This document shows, in pieces, positions 24,358 to 35,347 of a stretch of 64,000 bases of DNA (the first letter of the stretch is position 1; each line of letters begins with the position of its first letter). Source of the DNA: Pieris napi (Eukaryota; Arthropoda; Insecta; Lepidoptera; Pieridae). The position numbers and the translations under genes are program-made. The notes beneath the pieces are model-generated. The model searched no databases. It was given only the letters and a program-made list of their open reading frames with translations, and was not told the origin of the DNA. The DNA is taken from the NCBI RefSeq assembly GCF_905475465.1, contig NC_062239.1:4898001-4962000 (forward strand). The letters run 5' to 3'.

Positions 24358-26049
24358 CAACGGGAATAAATTAATTATAGTGTTCACAACACACCATAAT
24401 TTTTTCAAATTTAAAAAAAAATATTCAATACCTTAAATAAATTAATGAATGTGCCGTAGTCGCTTTTGACGCCACGCGCGAATCCTAAAAATGTCACCCG
24501 CAGACCTATTTTCAGCGTTAAATTAACATTATAAATAATGGAGATAGAGTTCTGGGAGTCAGGAGTTTTTTATTAGAAATTTCCTCCTCTTTCAGAATCT
24601 TTATTTGAAATTTCTTAAATATTAATAGTTTATTAAATATTGGCAAAAAACTAAATGCCATTATTTTTTCATCTTTAATGGTCTATAACTTTTGCAATTT
24701 TTTATGTGCTAATACACGCTTTTAGCACATTTTTCTAGACGTCATTCCGGATCCAATGAGCTATCGCACATAATTTTAAGAGTAGTATCTCTATTTTGTT
24801 CCATTTTCAACTTGTCGACTAGACTATAGTACGCCTATAAGAAATTTGCCGACCGATAGGTATTGTCACTATATTGTAAAATTTATTGCGAATCAGATAA
24901 CTAGAAAAGCCTTACAAACTTTTGATACTTCTTAAAATAAACAAGATATGTATATAGTACTCATAAATGATACTGCAAAATTTTATTTCTAAATTATTAA
25001 GTAAATTATAGATTGCATGTTGTAGAATTCTTACCGTGTTGTCCTATTATTCCCCTTAATTATCGGCAATATTGCACCCAATCAGCCGATTTAATTATGA
25101 TAAGCTATTACACAGGTAGCAGCTAATCAAGCTGTAATGGAATATGCAATATTCACCGCTACGTGTGCTATGCATAAACTTTATCTATATTGGCAAAAAC
25201 GAACTGTCAGCTCAAAAGATTCTTATAAAATAAATGTAAATAGACGGGTTACTAGTGGTAATACATTTGAATCTTGTCTTGCTCACATACATCGATCTTG
25301 AGCTCAGAAGTCTGCAGCTATTTCAACCAAAATTATTTACGCCTTCGATTCCTGACGTCATTGATTTCTGTATCTAGAATTGCTGTTGACACTAATGTCC
25401 ATGAACGGAGCATCAAGTATTTACCAATACAAGCCAATACAGGAGAGTAAGAATTAAAAATCCTCCCACATAAATTAAAATGTTATAAACGATGACTTAA
25501 TAAAATTGGCTAAATCCTGTTTGCGTTTCTCTCGCCGTAATCGTTATTTAAGAGGATTAAATTTATTGGACTTTGGATTAAAATAATTGACGAGTGTAAT
25601 CTTAAGCTTTTTTGCTTTTATTGAGCTATTAACTATATCGCAAAAGGGCGGGCAGATAATTTAACTCAATTTCGAGTATATGTTTAGTGGTTTCTATATT
25701 TTTATTACATTTGTAATATACAGTACAGCTTAACAATCTAAGCCATATAAATTTAGTGCTTTAAAAATAAAAGTTTTTACGTGAATCATTTAAATGTGTC
25801 TATCAATGAAAGATGGAGAATTATTGATTTTGGCAGAATAATATCAGTGTGAAATATTTTAGTTCCTTTATAGCTCTACAAATAAGCCTAAACCTTATTT
25901 GGGAAATTATACGACGACGCCATACTGACTAAAACGTCTACATATAACAATGTTTTTACACTAGACGATCTACATAATATTGTTGTATGAAAAGGTAAAA
26001 TTTTCATAATTTATCATGGTCTTTACTCATTTAATTACAATTAAACAAT
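24358..26049. other. AT-rich intronic sequence
   Basis: 24440-24850 is a little richer in GC and may be an old repeat (GACGCCACGCGCGAATCC, CTAGACGTCATTCCGGATCC), unclassified. Confidence 0.4.
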
Positions 26050-26535
26050 AAAAAAGTGTGTGTGAACTTATGTACACACGTTCGAAGTTATACTTCTTTG
26101 GCGCAAAAGGGTTGTGTGGTTTTATGAAACCACGGTAAAAGTGAAACTTTTTTTCACATTATAGACATTTAACTAAAAAAATTTGAAATAATATATAAGG
26201 GTATAAAAATGGTTTTACAATCTTAATTTTATACTTGGAAAATTGGAATGATAATGGGAAATAATAAAAGTTACTATACTTAGTCTAAGTATCCAACTAA
26301 TATTTTTATTGAGCTCTGTGTCTTAGAGAGTAGGTAATACTTAACAATTATTTAGATTATATACACATATTAAATAATAGTCTATATACTACACGGTCAG
26401 CTGCTGCGAATTATAGGCGCCACCATATTGGCCTTGGCTGCTATGACGAGCGCCTTTCACTTTATCCCTACACCGCGGCCGACCGTCACGCAACATGCAA
26501 CATACAGACGATGTAATAAAAGTTTCACTTTAAAA
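26050..26535 (+). mobile_element. Element with GTGTGTG...GTACACACG left end, diverged member
   Basis: The left end reads GTGTGTGTGAACTTATGTAC then ACACGTT and the palindrome GAAGTTATACTTC. A right-end AAAAGTTTCACTTT is at 26518-26531. A GC-rich part (26400-26500) includes GGCGCCACCATATTGGCC. It shares its left end with 41747-42170 and 55719-56160, but the interior differs. Confidence 0.45.
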
Positions 26536-28904
26536 ATCGGTAAAAATCTAAACAGCATACCTTAAGTCCATAGTCGTTAGTGTAGATTAATATGTTATGA
26601 ATAAAAATAATCTAATATAAATTAATATTTCTAATACTGTACTGTATCAAAACTATTATTTGCCTTTTATAATATTCGAACGATATCCAAATCGTAATCG
26701 TAAAGTGTAAGTAACACTGTAGCCTTGACCCACTCATATTGTTATCGTATACCGTTGCCGTAAATTGAGCTTAGGGGAATACCATACGTGACCTCCCAAA
26801 AGTATTATTGTTGACTAAGCATATAATTTATTCGTATCTCTCGTTCAGGTTTTTGGTATGTTCATTATGTAATAAATTAAGGCGTGTAGCTTTTATGTTT
26901 AGTGCCTTGCGTGAGTTATAGAATATTAGGGTAATCAACTGTGGTCAACTTCCGGCGTTAATTTTCGTTTCGTCAAAGATTAAAAGCATAAAAACATTGA
27001 CATTTACTAGTCAATATAAATGTTTATATAATTAATAGCGAAAAATAAATTTAAAAAATCGTGTGATAGTGAAAAAAATATTTCCTACTTTAATTAAAAA
27101 ATAATTTTGACACATATTCAGTGTGGTAGAATATTAAAAAAACTGCCTGATTTTAAAAGTAAATATCGATGTAGTATTGGTGGAGTATTAATATAGGTTT
27201 AGGCATTTAAATGTGAATGAACACTTAAAATCTCAATACCATAATTGTGGTATTGTGTTCATATAACATATCTATTCTTTACCGTGGTATAAAATACTGA
27301 TTTAATATTATACGTGGCAACAAAAAGGCGTCAAACTTATATGATTACAAAGGGGATGTGAAGTCAGCGTTTTCATTATAACTGAATAAAGTTCGATTAC
27401 TAAAAGCTCACGAGATGAAGCTGACTTTAGTTTGCTGATATATGCTAGTTGTAAAATATTCACTATTTCAGGAACATTTTTACGATTATTTTATTACAAA
27501 GATTCGGCGGGAGAAGTGAATACGGACTTGTGAAATGTTCACTGGTCGCATCATGACATGACCCGAGATGTAAGACGCGGCTGAACGCATGGTCATTTCA
27601 TGAGGCAGTCTGGCATTGGTTCAATTAATCAAAATATTGATCACACAATTACATTATTCATCGTTAGAAGCTCTGATATCATTCTATTATGATGACAGGT
27701 CATAATGGCAGATAATTAAAACAAACCTTATGTAATTTATATAATAAAAAACCTTGGCGCAGAGTCAATTATAAAATGATCAGCATAAATTAAGGTCTGC
27801 AAAGAAGCAAGCTTCTGTTATCAAAGAAATGCATTGTAATGGAAAGAGGATTCCTTAATCTTGTAATTATAAACGAAATACTATTTAAAAATTGACGTGC
27901 TATTGGATTTATGAAACAGTATTTCGAAAATGACAATATATTTTGGTTTCGTGTGCAAAAAAAAATTCAGGTGAAATTTGATTATGATACTTAGTTTCAA
28001 AACATTTCAAATAACAGGTTTTATCTGTTTTCTAACAGTTGTATCATTCCAATATTTAACAGGATAAGTTATATAAGTCTTAATTTAACTTCATGAAGCT
28101 ATGAGCTTGTTAAGATATTCGGAATTAAATTATTCTCTAAGACCTGCAAGAGGAGATAATTGTTAACAAAACATATACAGTTCTAACGACAACTTAGCGC
28201 GGCCTTCAGAACCCATTTCATGCCACAATTTAAGCTTTGTCGAGCTTTTGCTGAAACAATAGGTTCACTATTGCACTTCGTAGCGTAGTATATAAACACA
28301 TTTTCTATTTATATTTATGAAATGTTTGGTAATATAAATAATATTATACCGATATTTATTTTCATTTAAAATTATTGAACAGTTACAATCTGGGAGTCTA
28401 ATTCCTATGACGTGAATCTTCGTTTATGTTTATAGTTCTGGTAACTTTTGTCTTCACAAAACATAAGATAAAAGCAGTAAAAAGCTAACAACTAGTAATA
28501 GGAAAATATTTTGTATGATAATATTATCACAATATAATACATACATCAGATCTATCAGATTATCTCTACATAATTAATACGATTCTCTATAATACATTAT
28601 CTATGAATGAAGAAGATGTTATAAAGTTAGCTAGTTTAAATAAAATACTAAAACTTGACTGTCGATAGGACAATAAATAAATATTACAATCGTATTAGGA
28701 AATAAAGTATAGGAAAGGATATATTGACATTCATAAAGCAATAGAAAGGATTATAGAACTTGAGGGATGAAAGTTCCGCCAGGCCCTTTGACCGATCATA
28801 TAAGGTTTATAAGATTTACCCAAATCTGGACGGGCATACAAGGTTTTCTGATGCGAATAATAATTTAGATATAATTTTAATAATGATGATATCTAGGCAG
28901 AATA
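26536..28904. other. AT-rich intronic sequence
   Basis: Only a small hairpin (AATACCA...TGGTATT, 27235-27254) stands out. Confidence 0.45.
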
Positions 28905-29180
28905 TGAAATTCCACCCGTATCACCTCGACGTCCGACGTTCCACAACTGAGCGTTTTTCTTGGTTGTTTTTGCTGCACACCACCACCTTGTGCAACCAGC
29001 TGCCCACTAAAGTATTTCTGAACCAACTGACTTAGGGTCCTTCAAGAAAAGAGCGTACCAATTCTTAAAAGGCCGGCAACGCACTCGCGAGCCCTCTGGC
29101 ATTGAGAGTGTCCATGGGCGGCAGTATCACTTACCATCCGGTGAACCTCCTGCCCGTTTGCCCCCTGTTCTATAAAAAAA
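28905..29180 (+). mobile_element. LINE 3' end (CR1/Jockey-like)
   Basis: CTTAGGGTCCTTCAAGAAAA, AAAGGCCGGCAACGCACTCG and TGGCATTGAGAGTGTCCATG, ending CCCGTTTGCCCCCTGTTCTA then poly-A. Read with one frame change, it encodes the usual LSFKKRAYQFLKGRQRT-type tail. This 3' module is common in Lepidoptera (from memory). 5'-truncated. Confidence 0.75.
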
Positions 29181-29772
29181 AATACTGAGATACTACGAAA
29201 AATAATATAGAAACAATTTAATTTAAAATTATTTACTATAAATGTTATTAATTTAGTATGATTTATTTTATTGTCATAATATGATAGTTGAGGTGCTGGA
29301 GGTTGCTAAGAATATACTAAAACAATGGGTTTTAGGACCTTAAATTTCGTTTTATTAAACTACATTTTATAGCAATAAAGTAATAAAAGTGGAAAAATAC
29401 AGCAGTGTATAAAATGTTTAGTAGCGCAAAGTCGTGGTACGTGCGTCGAGAACAAATATTAAAACGGCAGTACACTTTTATTTGAACAACTTCAATTAAC
29501 TTTGAGGACTAACGTGTTTATAAAAGTTTTATCTGATAGTAAATACAATAAGGTTTTATAAATCCATATCGGTTTTTTATCCATAACTTTAATCCGGTAA
29601 AAAGCGTTTTTCTTTAAATCCATATCGGTTTTATTATTGGTTTGTGGTAAGTTCACCAAAGCAATGGTAGGTTTTTGATTGAAAATCCTTGTGAATGCCC
29701 AACGTCTTTTCGAGTTGAAACAGCAACCAAATTGTCGCGTCGCCGGGATATTAACCTGAAACATGGAGCCAA

Positions 29773-30360
29773 AATATATTTATTTTATTTATTATTTATT
29801 TATTTATTGCAACTTCGTTGCATATACGTTAATATAGTACAGTTGACATAATTAAATAAAAAGGAGAGCAACTGGCGGCCTTATCGCTTTCGAGCGATCT
29901 CTTCTAGGCAACCACTGTGAGAAAAAAAAAGTATTAAATTACATATGAAAGGCAAGAAGTGCAAAAATACATGTATTACATTTAATTGTTTAGAAAAGGA
30001 AACTTATCAGGAACAAAAAACAAACTAAACTAATAAAGAATACACGAAAAAAAAATTATAATATTAATAAAAAGTGCACATGAATCATTTTTAATTCCCT
30101 AAATTAAGATCAGTCTCACGACAGTTGGTAGGTACCTATTATTAAAGTTAGGGATACGATATGGACAGGTAATGTTTGTGAAGAAGAAATTTAAAGGAAG
30201 ATAGAGAAGGAGCTAAGCGAATAGGGACTGGAATTGAGTTCCATTGCTTAACTGCAGAGATCTTAAAGGATTCGCCAAGAAAGGAGGAGTTATGACACGG
30301 AATTTCAAGGCTATAGTTTTCGGAAGAGCGTAAGCTATAAACACCAACCAAAATCTTATG
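29773..30360 (-). pseudogene. LINE 3' fragment with reverse transcriptase C-terminus
   Basis: The minus-strand frame (30351 to 30148, 67 aa) contains SFKISAVKQWNSIPVPIRLA then PSLSSFKFLLHKHYL, the same CR1/Jockey-like C-terminal signature as at 5604. A 3' UTR of about 370 bp follows and ends in an (AATA)n tail at 29773-29808. 5'-truncated. Confidence 0.75.
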
Positions 30361-30828
30361 ATCGATAGGGTAGATCGATTAGTATCTTAAAGATACTGGA
30401 TCACACTTAATCAAAATGTATACTGGCATATATATATTATATATAATAATATATTTATATACTGGCATTAAAGTACAATTTATATACTGACATATAAAAT
30501 TGTCAGTATTCAGGGACCGAGATTTGTGACATCACTTCGTTAGCATAAGTGCCTCACTTTGAATATTATTTGCATTAAGATGTTACAATTTATGACGTTG
30601 TAAAACGCAGTCATGAAATCGGTAATTAGGGTGATGATTTATTATGTTATAACTGTTTTACTCTCTCCTTTAATCTGCATATAAATCTTATTAGATATGC
30701 CAATGATTTGAATAAGTTATAATGAACAATCTCTAAAAACTTCTGCCAATACTAATAACTCAGTTTTGTATTTAATCTAGTTGATTTTAACAGTAGTAGC
30801 AGTAGGTTTTGATTTCAATGATTTTTGA

Positions 30829-30900
30829 AGTTATACTTCTTTAGGCGCGTTATGAAAAATTGATGAGAGTGAATTTTAAGATGGGCGCGCACCGTGACAC
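30829..30900 (+). repeat. GAAGTTATACTTC-ended repeat fragment
   Basis: GAAGTTATACTTCTTTAGGC then GCGTTATGAAAAATTGATGA. The first 27 bp recur as the exact reverse complement at 39492-39518, and a variant (AAGTATAACTTCTTACGCGC) is at about 31147. Element ends and length are not clear. Confidence 0.45.
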
Positions 30901-31146
30901 AAAATTAACAGAATGAAGTTGCCCACGGAAGATGCTACAGCATTAGACATAATTTAAAAACAACATTCGAATAATAATATAATTGATGTTACACTTAATG
31001 TAAGAGAATAATAATAAATATTTATTTATTTAATTTTTCAAATGTAAACTGAACTTTACTGACTATAATGACTCCTTTTCCAGTCTTTGATTATTTAATT
31101 GTAATTAATTATTTGCAATCAAAAACAATTTTTAATAATGCCAAAC

Positions 31147-31220
31147 AAGTATAACTTCTTACGCGCGTACATAAGAGCATGCACCCTTTTTTTATTTGTT
31201 ACAAGTTGAATAATCTGTGC
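31147..31220 (+). repeat. Second GAAGTTATACTTC-type fragment
   Basis: AAGTATAACTTCTTACGCGC followed by GTACATAAGAGCATGCACCC; same orientation as 30829. Confidence 0.4.
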
Positions 31221-32646
31221 ATAAAATAGAATAGATGATCTTACTTATTCGTTAAACGTTTTTGGAGTGTCAACGTCAGAACTTGGAAAATGTTACATCT
31301 AAAGTTAATATAAAAGTCTATTTGAACTATTTTACACACTATTAATGAAATAAACATAGAGGCGTGTCTGCATGCGGGACTTCATACTTCATAAGGGCTA
31401 CGGACTCCAAATATACTTTGAGGTGATTTAAAAGAAAACCTTTCGAAACCGAATTTAACATTTTTCTTGAAATTTTATACACTGAGTTATAAATCAGAGT
31501 AACTATTGAAATGATAAATTGTATATTCCATATTCACAAGAATCCGAGGCTTTCAATTGGACAGCGTTACCCATCCATTTGTTTGGTTTCCGAAGACCGA
31601 TCAATCAATGTCCACCCATACATTTATATCTGCAATTCATTTGCCGTTGTATGGATATGAAAATGGTATCATGTAAAGAAATTATGTGAAGCATTGTAGC
31701 AGATTTTCTTGGTTTGTCAAGATACAATTAGCTTTCGCAAGCTGGTAGCTGTTATAAACTTAATGTATGTTTAGATTTTTCTTAATATGATGAGCCTCCA
31801 CAAGATATTTATCACAAATTAGCGTTGATTTTTTATAATAATTATAGTGAATCATACATACATTGTCATACAAAGGTTTGAACTACATCGATATTTACAT
31901 CGTTAAGTACCAATGCTTTGAAGATAACAGTTTCATCGTGTTTTTGGATTTTTTGTATAGTGAAATCTATGAAAGTTAAGTTTTTCGTTAGATATAATGA
32001 CAATAACTAGTACATTTCCTTTATTACTAAAAAGTACTTTGTAAGTAACCGCAATTTGTCGCAAATCCAATAAAAATGAAGTGAAACTAATAAGCAAAGA
32101 TACCTTATTAAGTCCACGTTAAAGGTGATTCGAAGTCGGATCTGAAAACGAGTCCGCAAATTGTAGCTCATAAAAAGTTTCCCAGCCACGAGGCATTTCC
32201 ATCATTGCAACCTAATACTCAGTCGAGAAAAATAAATTTACTCACAATTTGCAAACTATGAGATATTGAAGTGGCACGTGCTAGACGCTTTAATTAAAGT
32301 TTGTGCTGTTTTTTCAGCGCTTTAACTTTCCAACTATTTCCTTTGAGTTGTCAGTTTTATGATGCAATGTTGTATATCGCTTTAAAGTATAATTGCAAAC
32401 GTTTGCTTAATAAGCGACAATGCTCCACAATAAAATTTCACAAATGAACACGTTGACTGACTCTCGTATGGGATGGGTAAAAGACAGATTTTTAAGGCAT
32501 TTGTATATCACATATTATTTATCACCTACTTGTATATTTAAAGCGTAGCGTGCATCTTAAATGCCTTAGTTAAGTTCGGTAATAACTTACTTAGCCACCG
32601 AGCTGTCAACATGGAACATGGAAGCATTTAATATATTATATTATAA

Positions 32647-32675
32647 TATTAGTATATATATATATATATATATTT
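32647..32675. repeat. (TA)n microsatellite
   Basis: An alternating TA run with minor interruptions, just before the LINE tail at 32698. Confidence 0.8.
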
Positions 32676-32697
32676 ATTATTTAGTATATTTCTATTT

Positions 32698-32766
32698 TTT
32701 GACGTTCATAAGTGTACATACACAATGTACCTACAAGAATAAATGATTTTTGACTTTGACTTTGAC
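32698..32766 (+). mobile_element. LINE tail ending in (TTTGAC)n
   Basis: GACGTTCATAAGTGTACATA, CACAATGTACCTACAAGAAT, then AAATGATTTTTGACTTTGAC and TTTGACAT. This tail with a GACTTT repeat is common in lepidopteran LINEs. A related piece lies in reverse at 40239-40302. Confidence 0.5.
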
Positions 32767-33633
32767 ATATACTTAGTTGAACTAAACGTTAAAGTAGACC
32801 AATTTTGATTTAGTGTATATTTGAGTAAGCAAGAGTTCAAGACAAGGCTTACATTAGAGCCCTTATATTCTGAACTGACAAGGTTAAGGCAAAGTACATT
32901 ATTACAATGGTATATACAAATATACGAAACTAAAGTAAAATTCATGGAAAAGCTTTAGCTGTTAGTTTAAGATAATATTTTAACAGATCCAAATTATAAA
33001 TGCTTATAATTGCCATAATATATTTTTGTGTAGTTAAATAAATATTAGATTTTGTTTTATAAATTCAAACATAAGAAATGTACTGAGAAATTGAAGATAG
33101 AATTGGGTAACTAATTTCATACTGTTCTTATTAGAAATCGCCGAGGGCTAAGCGTCCCTTGTCAATGTTTTTGGGACTGTTTTTAACATCAATTTTACTG
33201 AATAAAGATATTATCAAAGGATCTTTAAATTATTACTATAAGCTATAAGGAAATATATTTACTTTCGGTTTTCTATTATTATCAGATGTATAATACAGCT
33301 CAACTTCGATTAAATTGACAAAGAATGCATTTATAATAAAACAAAAACGTAAAAAATCATTGAAATGTTCCTCGAAATTAGAAGTAGAAGCTGCAAGAAT
33401 TTGAAATTTCCTTACATACGGCGGTAGGTCAAATACGTCAACCGATAAACTAAAACACGCGCGAGTCAGCGTATTCGCCAAGTACGTAGTTATGTGCGCC
33501 AATCTCAGATCAGATACATCTATTTCTAGTCATTTATTGATGGATTTTAAAAATCCGAAATTGGTGGACGCATATACAAATAATAAATTAATTGTAATAT
33601 TGAAACTTTATATTTTGTATTTTTGTAACATAC

Positions 33634-33900
33634 GACGGCTCATTGGTCTAGTGGTTAGTACCCCTGACTGCGAATCCATGGCTCCCGGGTTCGATCCCCG
33701 GCTGAGACAAACATCGATGTGATGAGCATTTGGTGTTGTGCTTACTGCTTAGGTCTTTCTTGTTTAAATATGTATTTATTATCTATCTATAATATGTATG
33801 TATATCCGTTGCCTAGTACCCATAACACAAGCTTCACCAGCTTAGCATGGGACTAGGTCAATTGGTGTGAATTGTCCAATCAAAAAAATATATATATATC
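33634..33900 (+). mobile_element. Second SINE family, tRNA-derived
   Basis: The tRNA-like head has GGCTCATTGGTCTAGTGG (A box) and GGGTTCGATCCCCGG (B box). An unrelated body contains TGCCTAGTACCCATAACACA, CTTAGCATGGGACTAGGTC and AATTGGTGTGAATTGTCC, ending in A/T simple repeat. The head-to-body junction and simple-repeat tail argue for a SINE rather than a tRNA gene. Confidence 0.8.
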
Positions 33901-34255
33901 TTAATGAAAATTGTTCAGAATGTGTTTTATATTAAAATGACAAGTAATATCTAAACTTTTATTCTCGCAACGGTGTCAGGGGAAATCATATTAATGTATG
34001 CCGTCAGAAAAAAGTCAGATGTCGCAAACTTTTCAAGAACTATTAAAAGGCTATAAACATTTGGTTAGTTCGACTTTTACTACCACATTCAGTTTCTTGC
34101 AGTTTCAGAATTTTTCGCGTATAACTAAAATTGAAAAACTTTAGTTGACTTATGACTGAAATATCCAGCTTATATTAAGTTTAAGAATCTCAAACATGTA
34201 TTAGATTTGACATACGGGAGTGCACGCTAAGTCTCGACTATTAATTTAAGTCTAA

Positions 34256-34502
34256 GGGTCTGTTTCACAATGTACGGATAAGTTCTATATAAGTTCCAAA
34301 TTAGTTATTTATTACTTATTGGTAGGATAAACACTATTGTTGCGTTTCACGACTGTCATATAGTGTCTATTGTCTATTCGTCACATAAAGTCCATCATAA
34401 GTTATGAGTCCGATGAAGTGTCAAATAGCACAATTTATCTTCCAAATAATAATTTATGTGTTGCATAGCTATTTGGTACTTTATACATTGTGAAACAGAC
34501 CC
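34256..34502. mobile_element. MITE with GGGTCTGTTTCACAAT ends, copy B
   Basis: Starts GGGTCTGTTTCACAATGTAC and ends TACATTGTGAAACAGACCC, flanked by TAA and TTA. The interior (TTATTGGTAGGATAAACACT, AGTCCGATGAAGTGTCAAAT) matches copy A in opposite orientation. Short, non-coding, probable PIF/Harbinger-type or TA-target MITE. Confidence 0.72.
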
Positions 34503-34862
34503 TTAATCTCTTAGGCCCGTATTCTAAAACGTCAATCAAACTAAATTCTATTTTCCCGACATGTCAAACCTTTTTTTCTGTATGAAGATACAAATTAGAA
34601 TATACCTTAGATTGCATCTATTTCATCGATAATTATTTTATTAGTATGTTAGTGATAAGCCGGCCTGATACTTGGTCTGTTTTCGCATCTACATGTTGAC
34701 TTAATTACGAATCCCCTTTCCCAAAAAGAAAGAAAGAGCCAGAAAGTCCCTATAAGTCCTATGCTAGTTAAAACCGTGCAAGTTTCAATTGCACACAAAA
34801 ACATCTAAAACCACAGCCGAAGTTGTTGTCAATCTAACACTACTCCCGATTTTAAATACTCA

Positions 34863-35347
34863 TCTATATATATAAAAATGAAACCCGTTTTCCGTTGTCA
34901 CGACATCACATGAAAACGGCTCGACCGATTTGTCTGATTTTTTTTTGTTGTGTTTGTAATTGTCAGGAGAAGGTTCTTATAAAAGAAAAAAAGAAAAAAA
35001 TTGCGCGGAAAATTAGAAAATTCAAGAATACTTAACCACCATACAATTCGAACTTTTTGGTGTAACCTTATGGCGTTTGACATAACACAACATTGACAGA
35101 ATGCGTGCTGCAAATATCGTCAGAGGATGTAAGAAAAATGAATATCGTTCAAAATAAATGCTTCGATCGGAGTTATTAAATTGATAATATAATAATATGC
35201 GAGCCCGAGAAACAAACAAAGAATGTTGTATAACATAAAGCATTAGAATAATAAACACTTTGTTTCTGAAATATTTTTTAATTCATTATACCAATTTGAA
35301 ATCAATATTCATAGTTAAGACAGGACAACGTCTGTCGGGTCCGCTAG
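34863..35347 (+). mobile_element. Non-autonomous Helitron (Lep1/HelC type), complete
   Basis: Starts TCTATATATATAAAAATGAA, preceded by A, and ends CTAG followed by T, which is the A|T target with TC...CTRR ends of Helitrons. Near the 3' end GACAGGACAACGTCTGTC can fold into a short stem. The inner motif TGTTGTGTTTGTAATTGTCA near the 5' end matches elements known from many Lepidoptera and some of their parasitoids and viruses (from memory). It is 485 bp and encodes nothing, so it would depend on a Rep/helicase supplied elsewhere. Confidence 0.82.

Noticed and set aside
28760..29035. 91-codon protein
   Set aside because: Its C-terminal part is the decayed LINE 3' module and the rest has no support.
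33634..33720. tRNA gene
   Set aside because: A and B boxes are present, but the acceptor stem does not close and the unit continues into a SINE body and simple-repeat tail.
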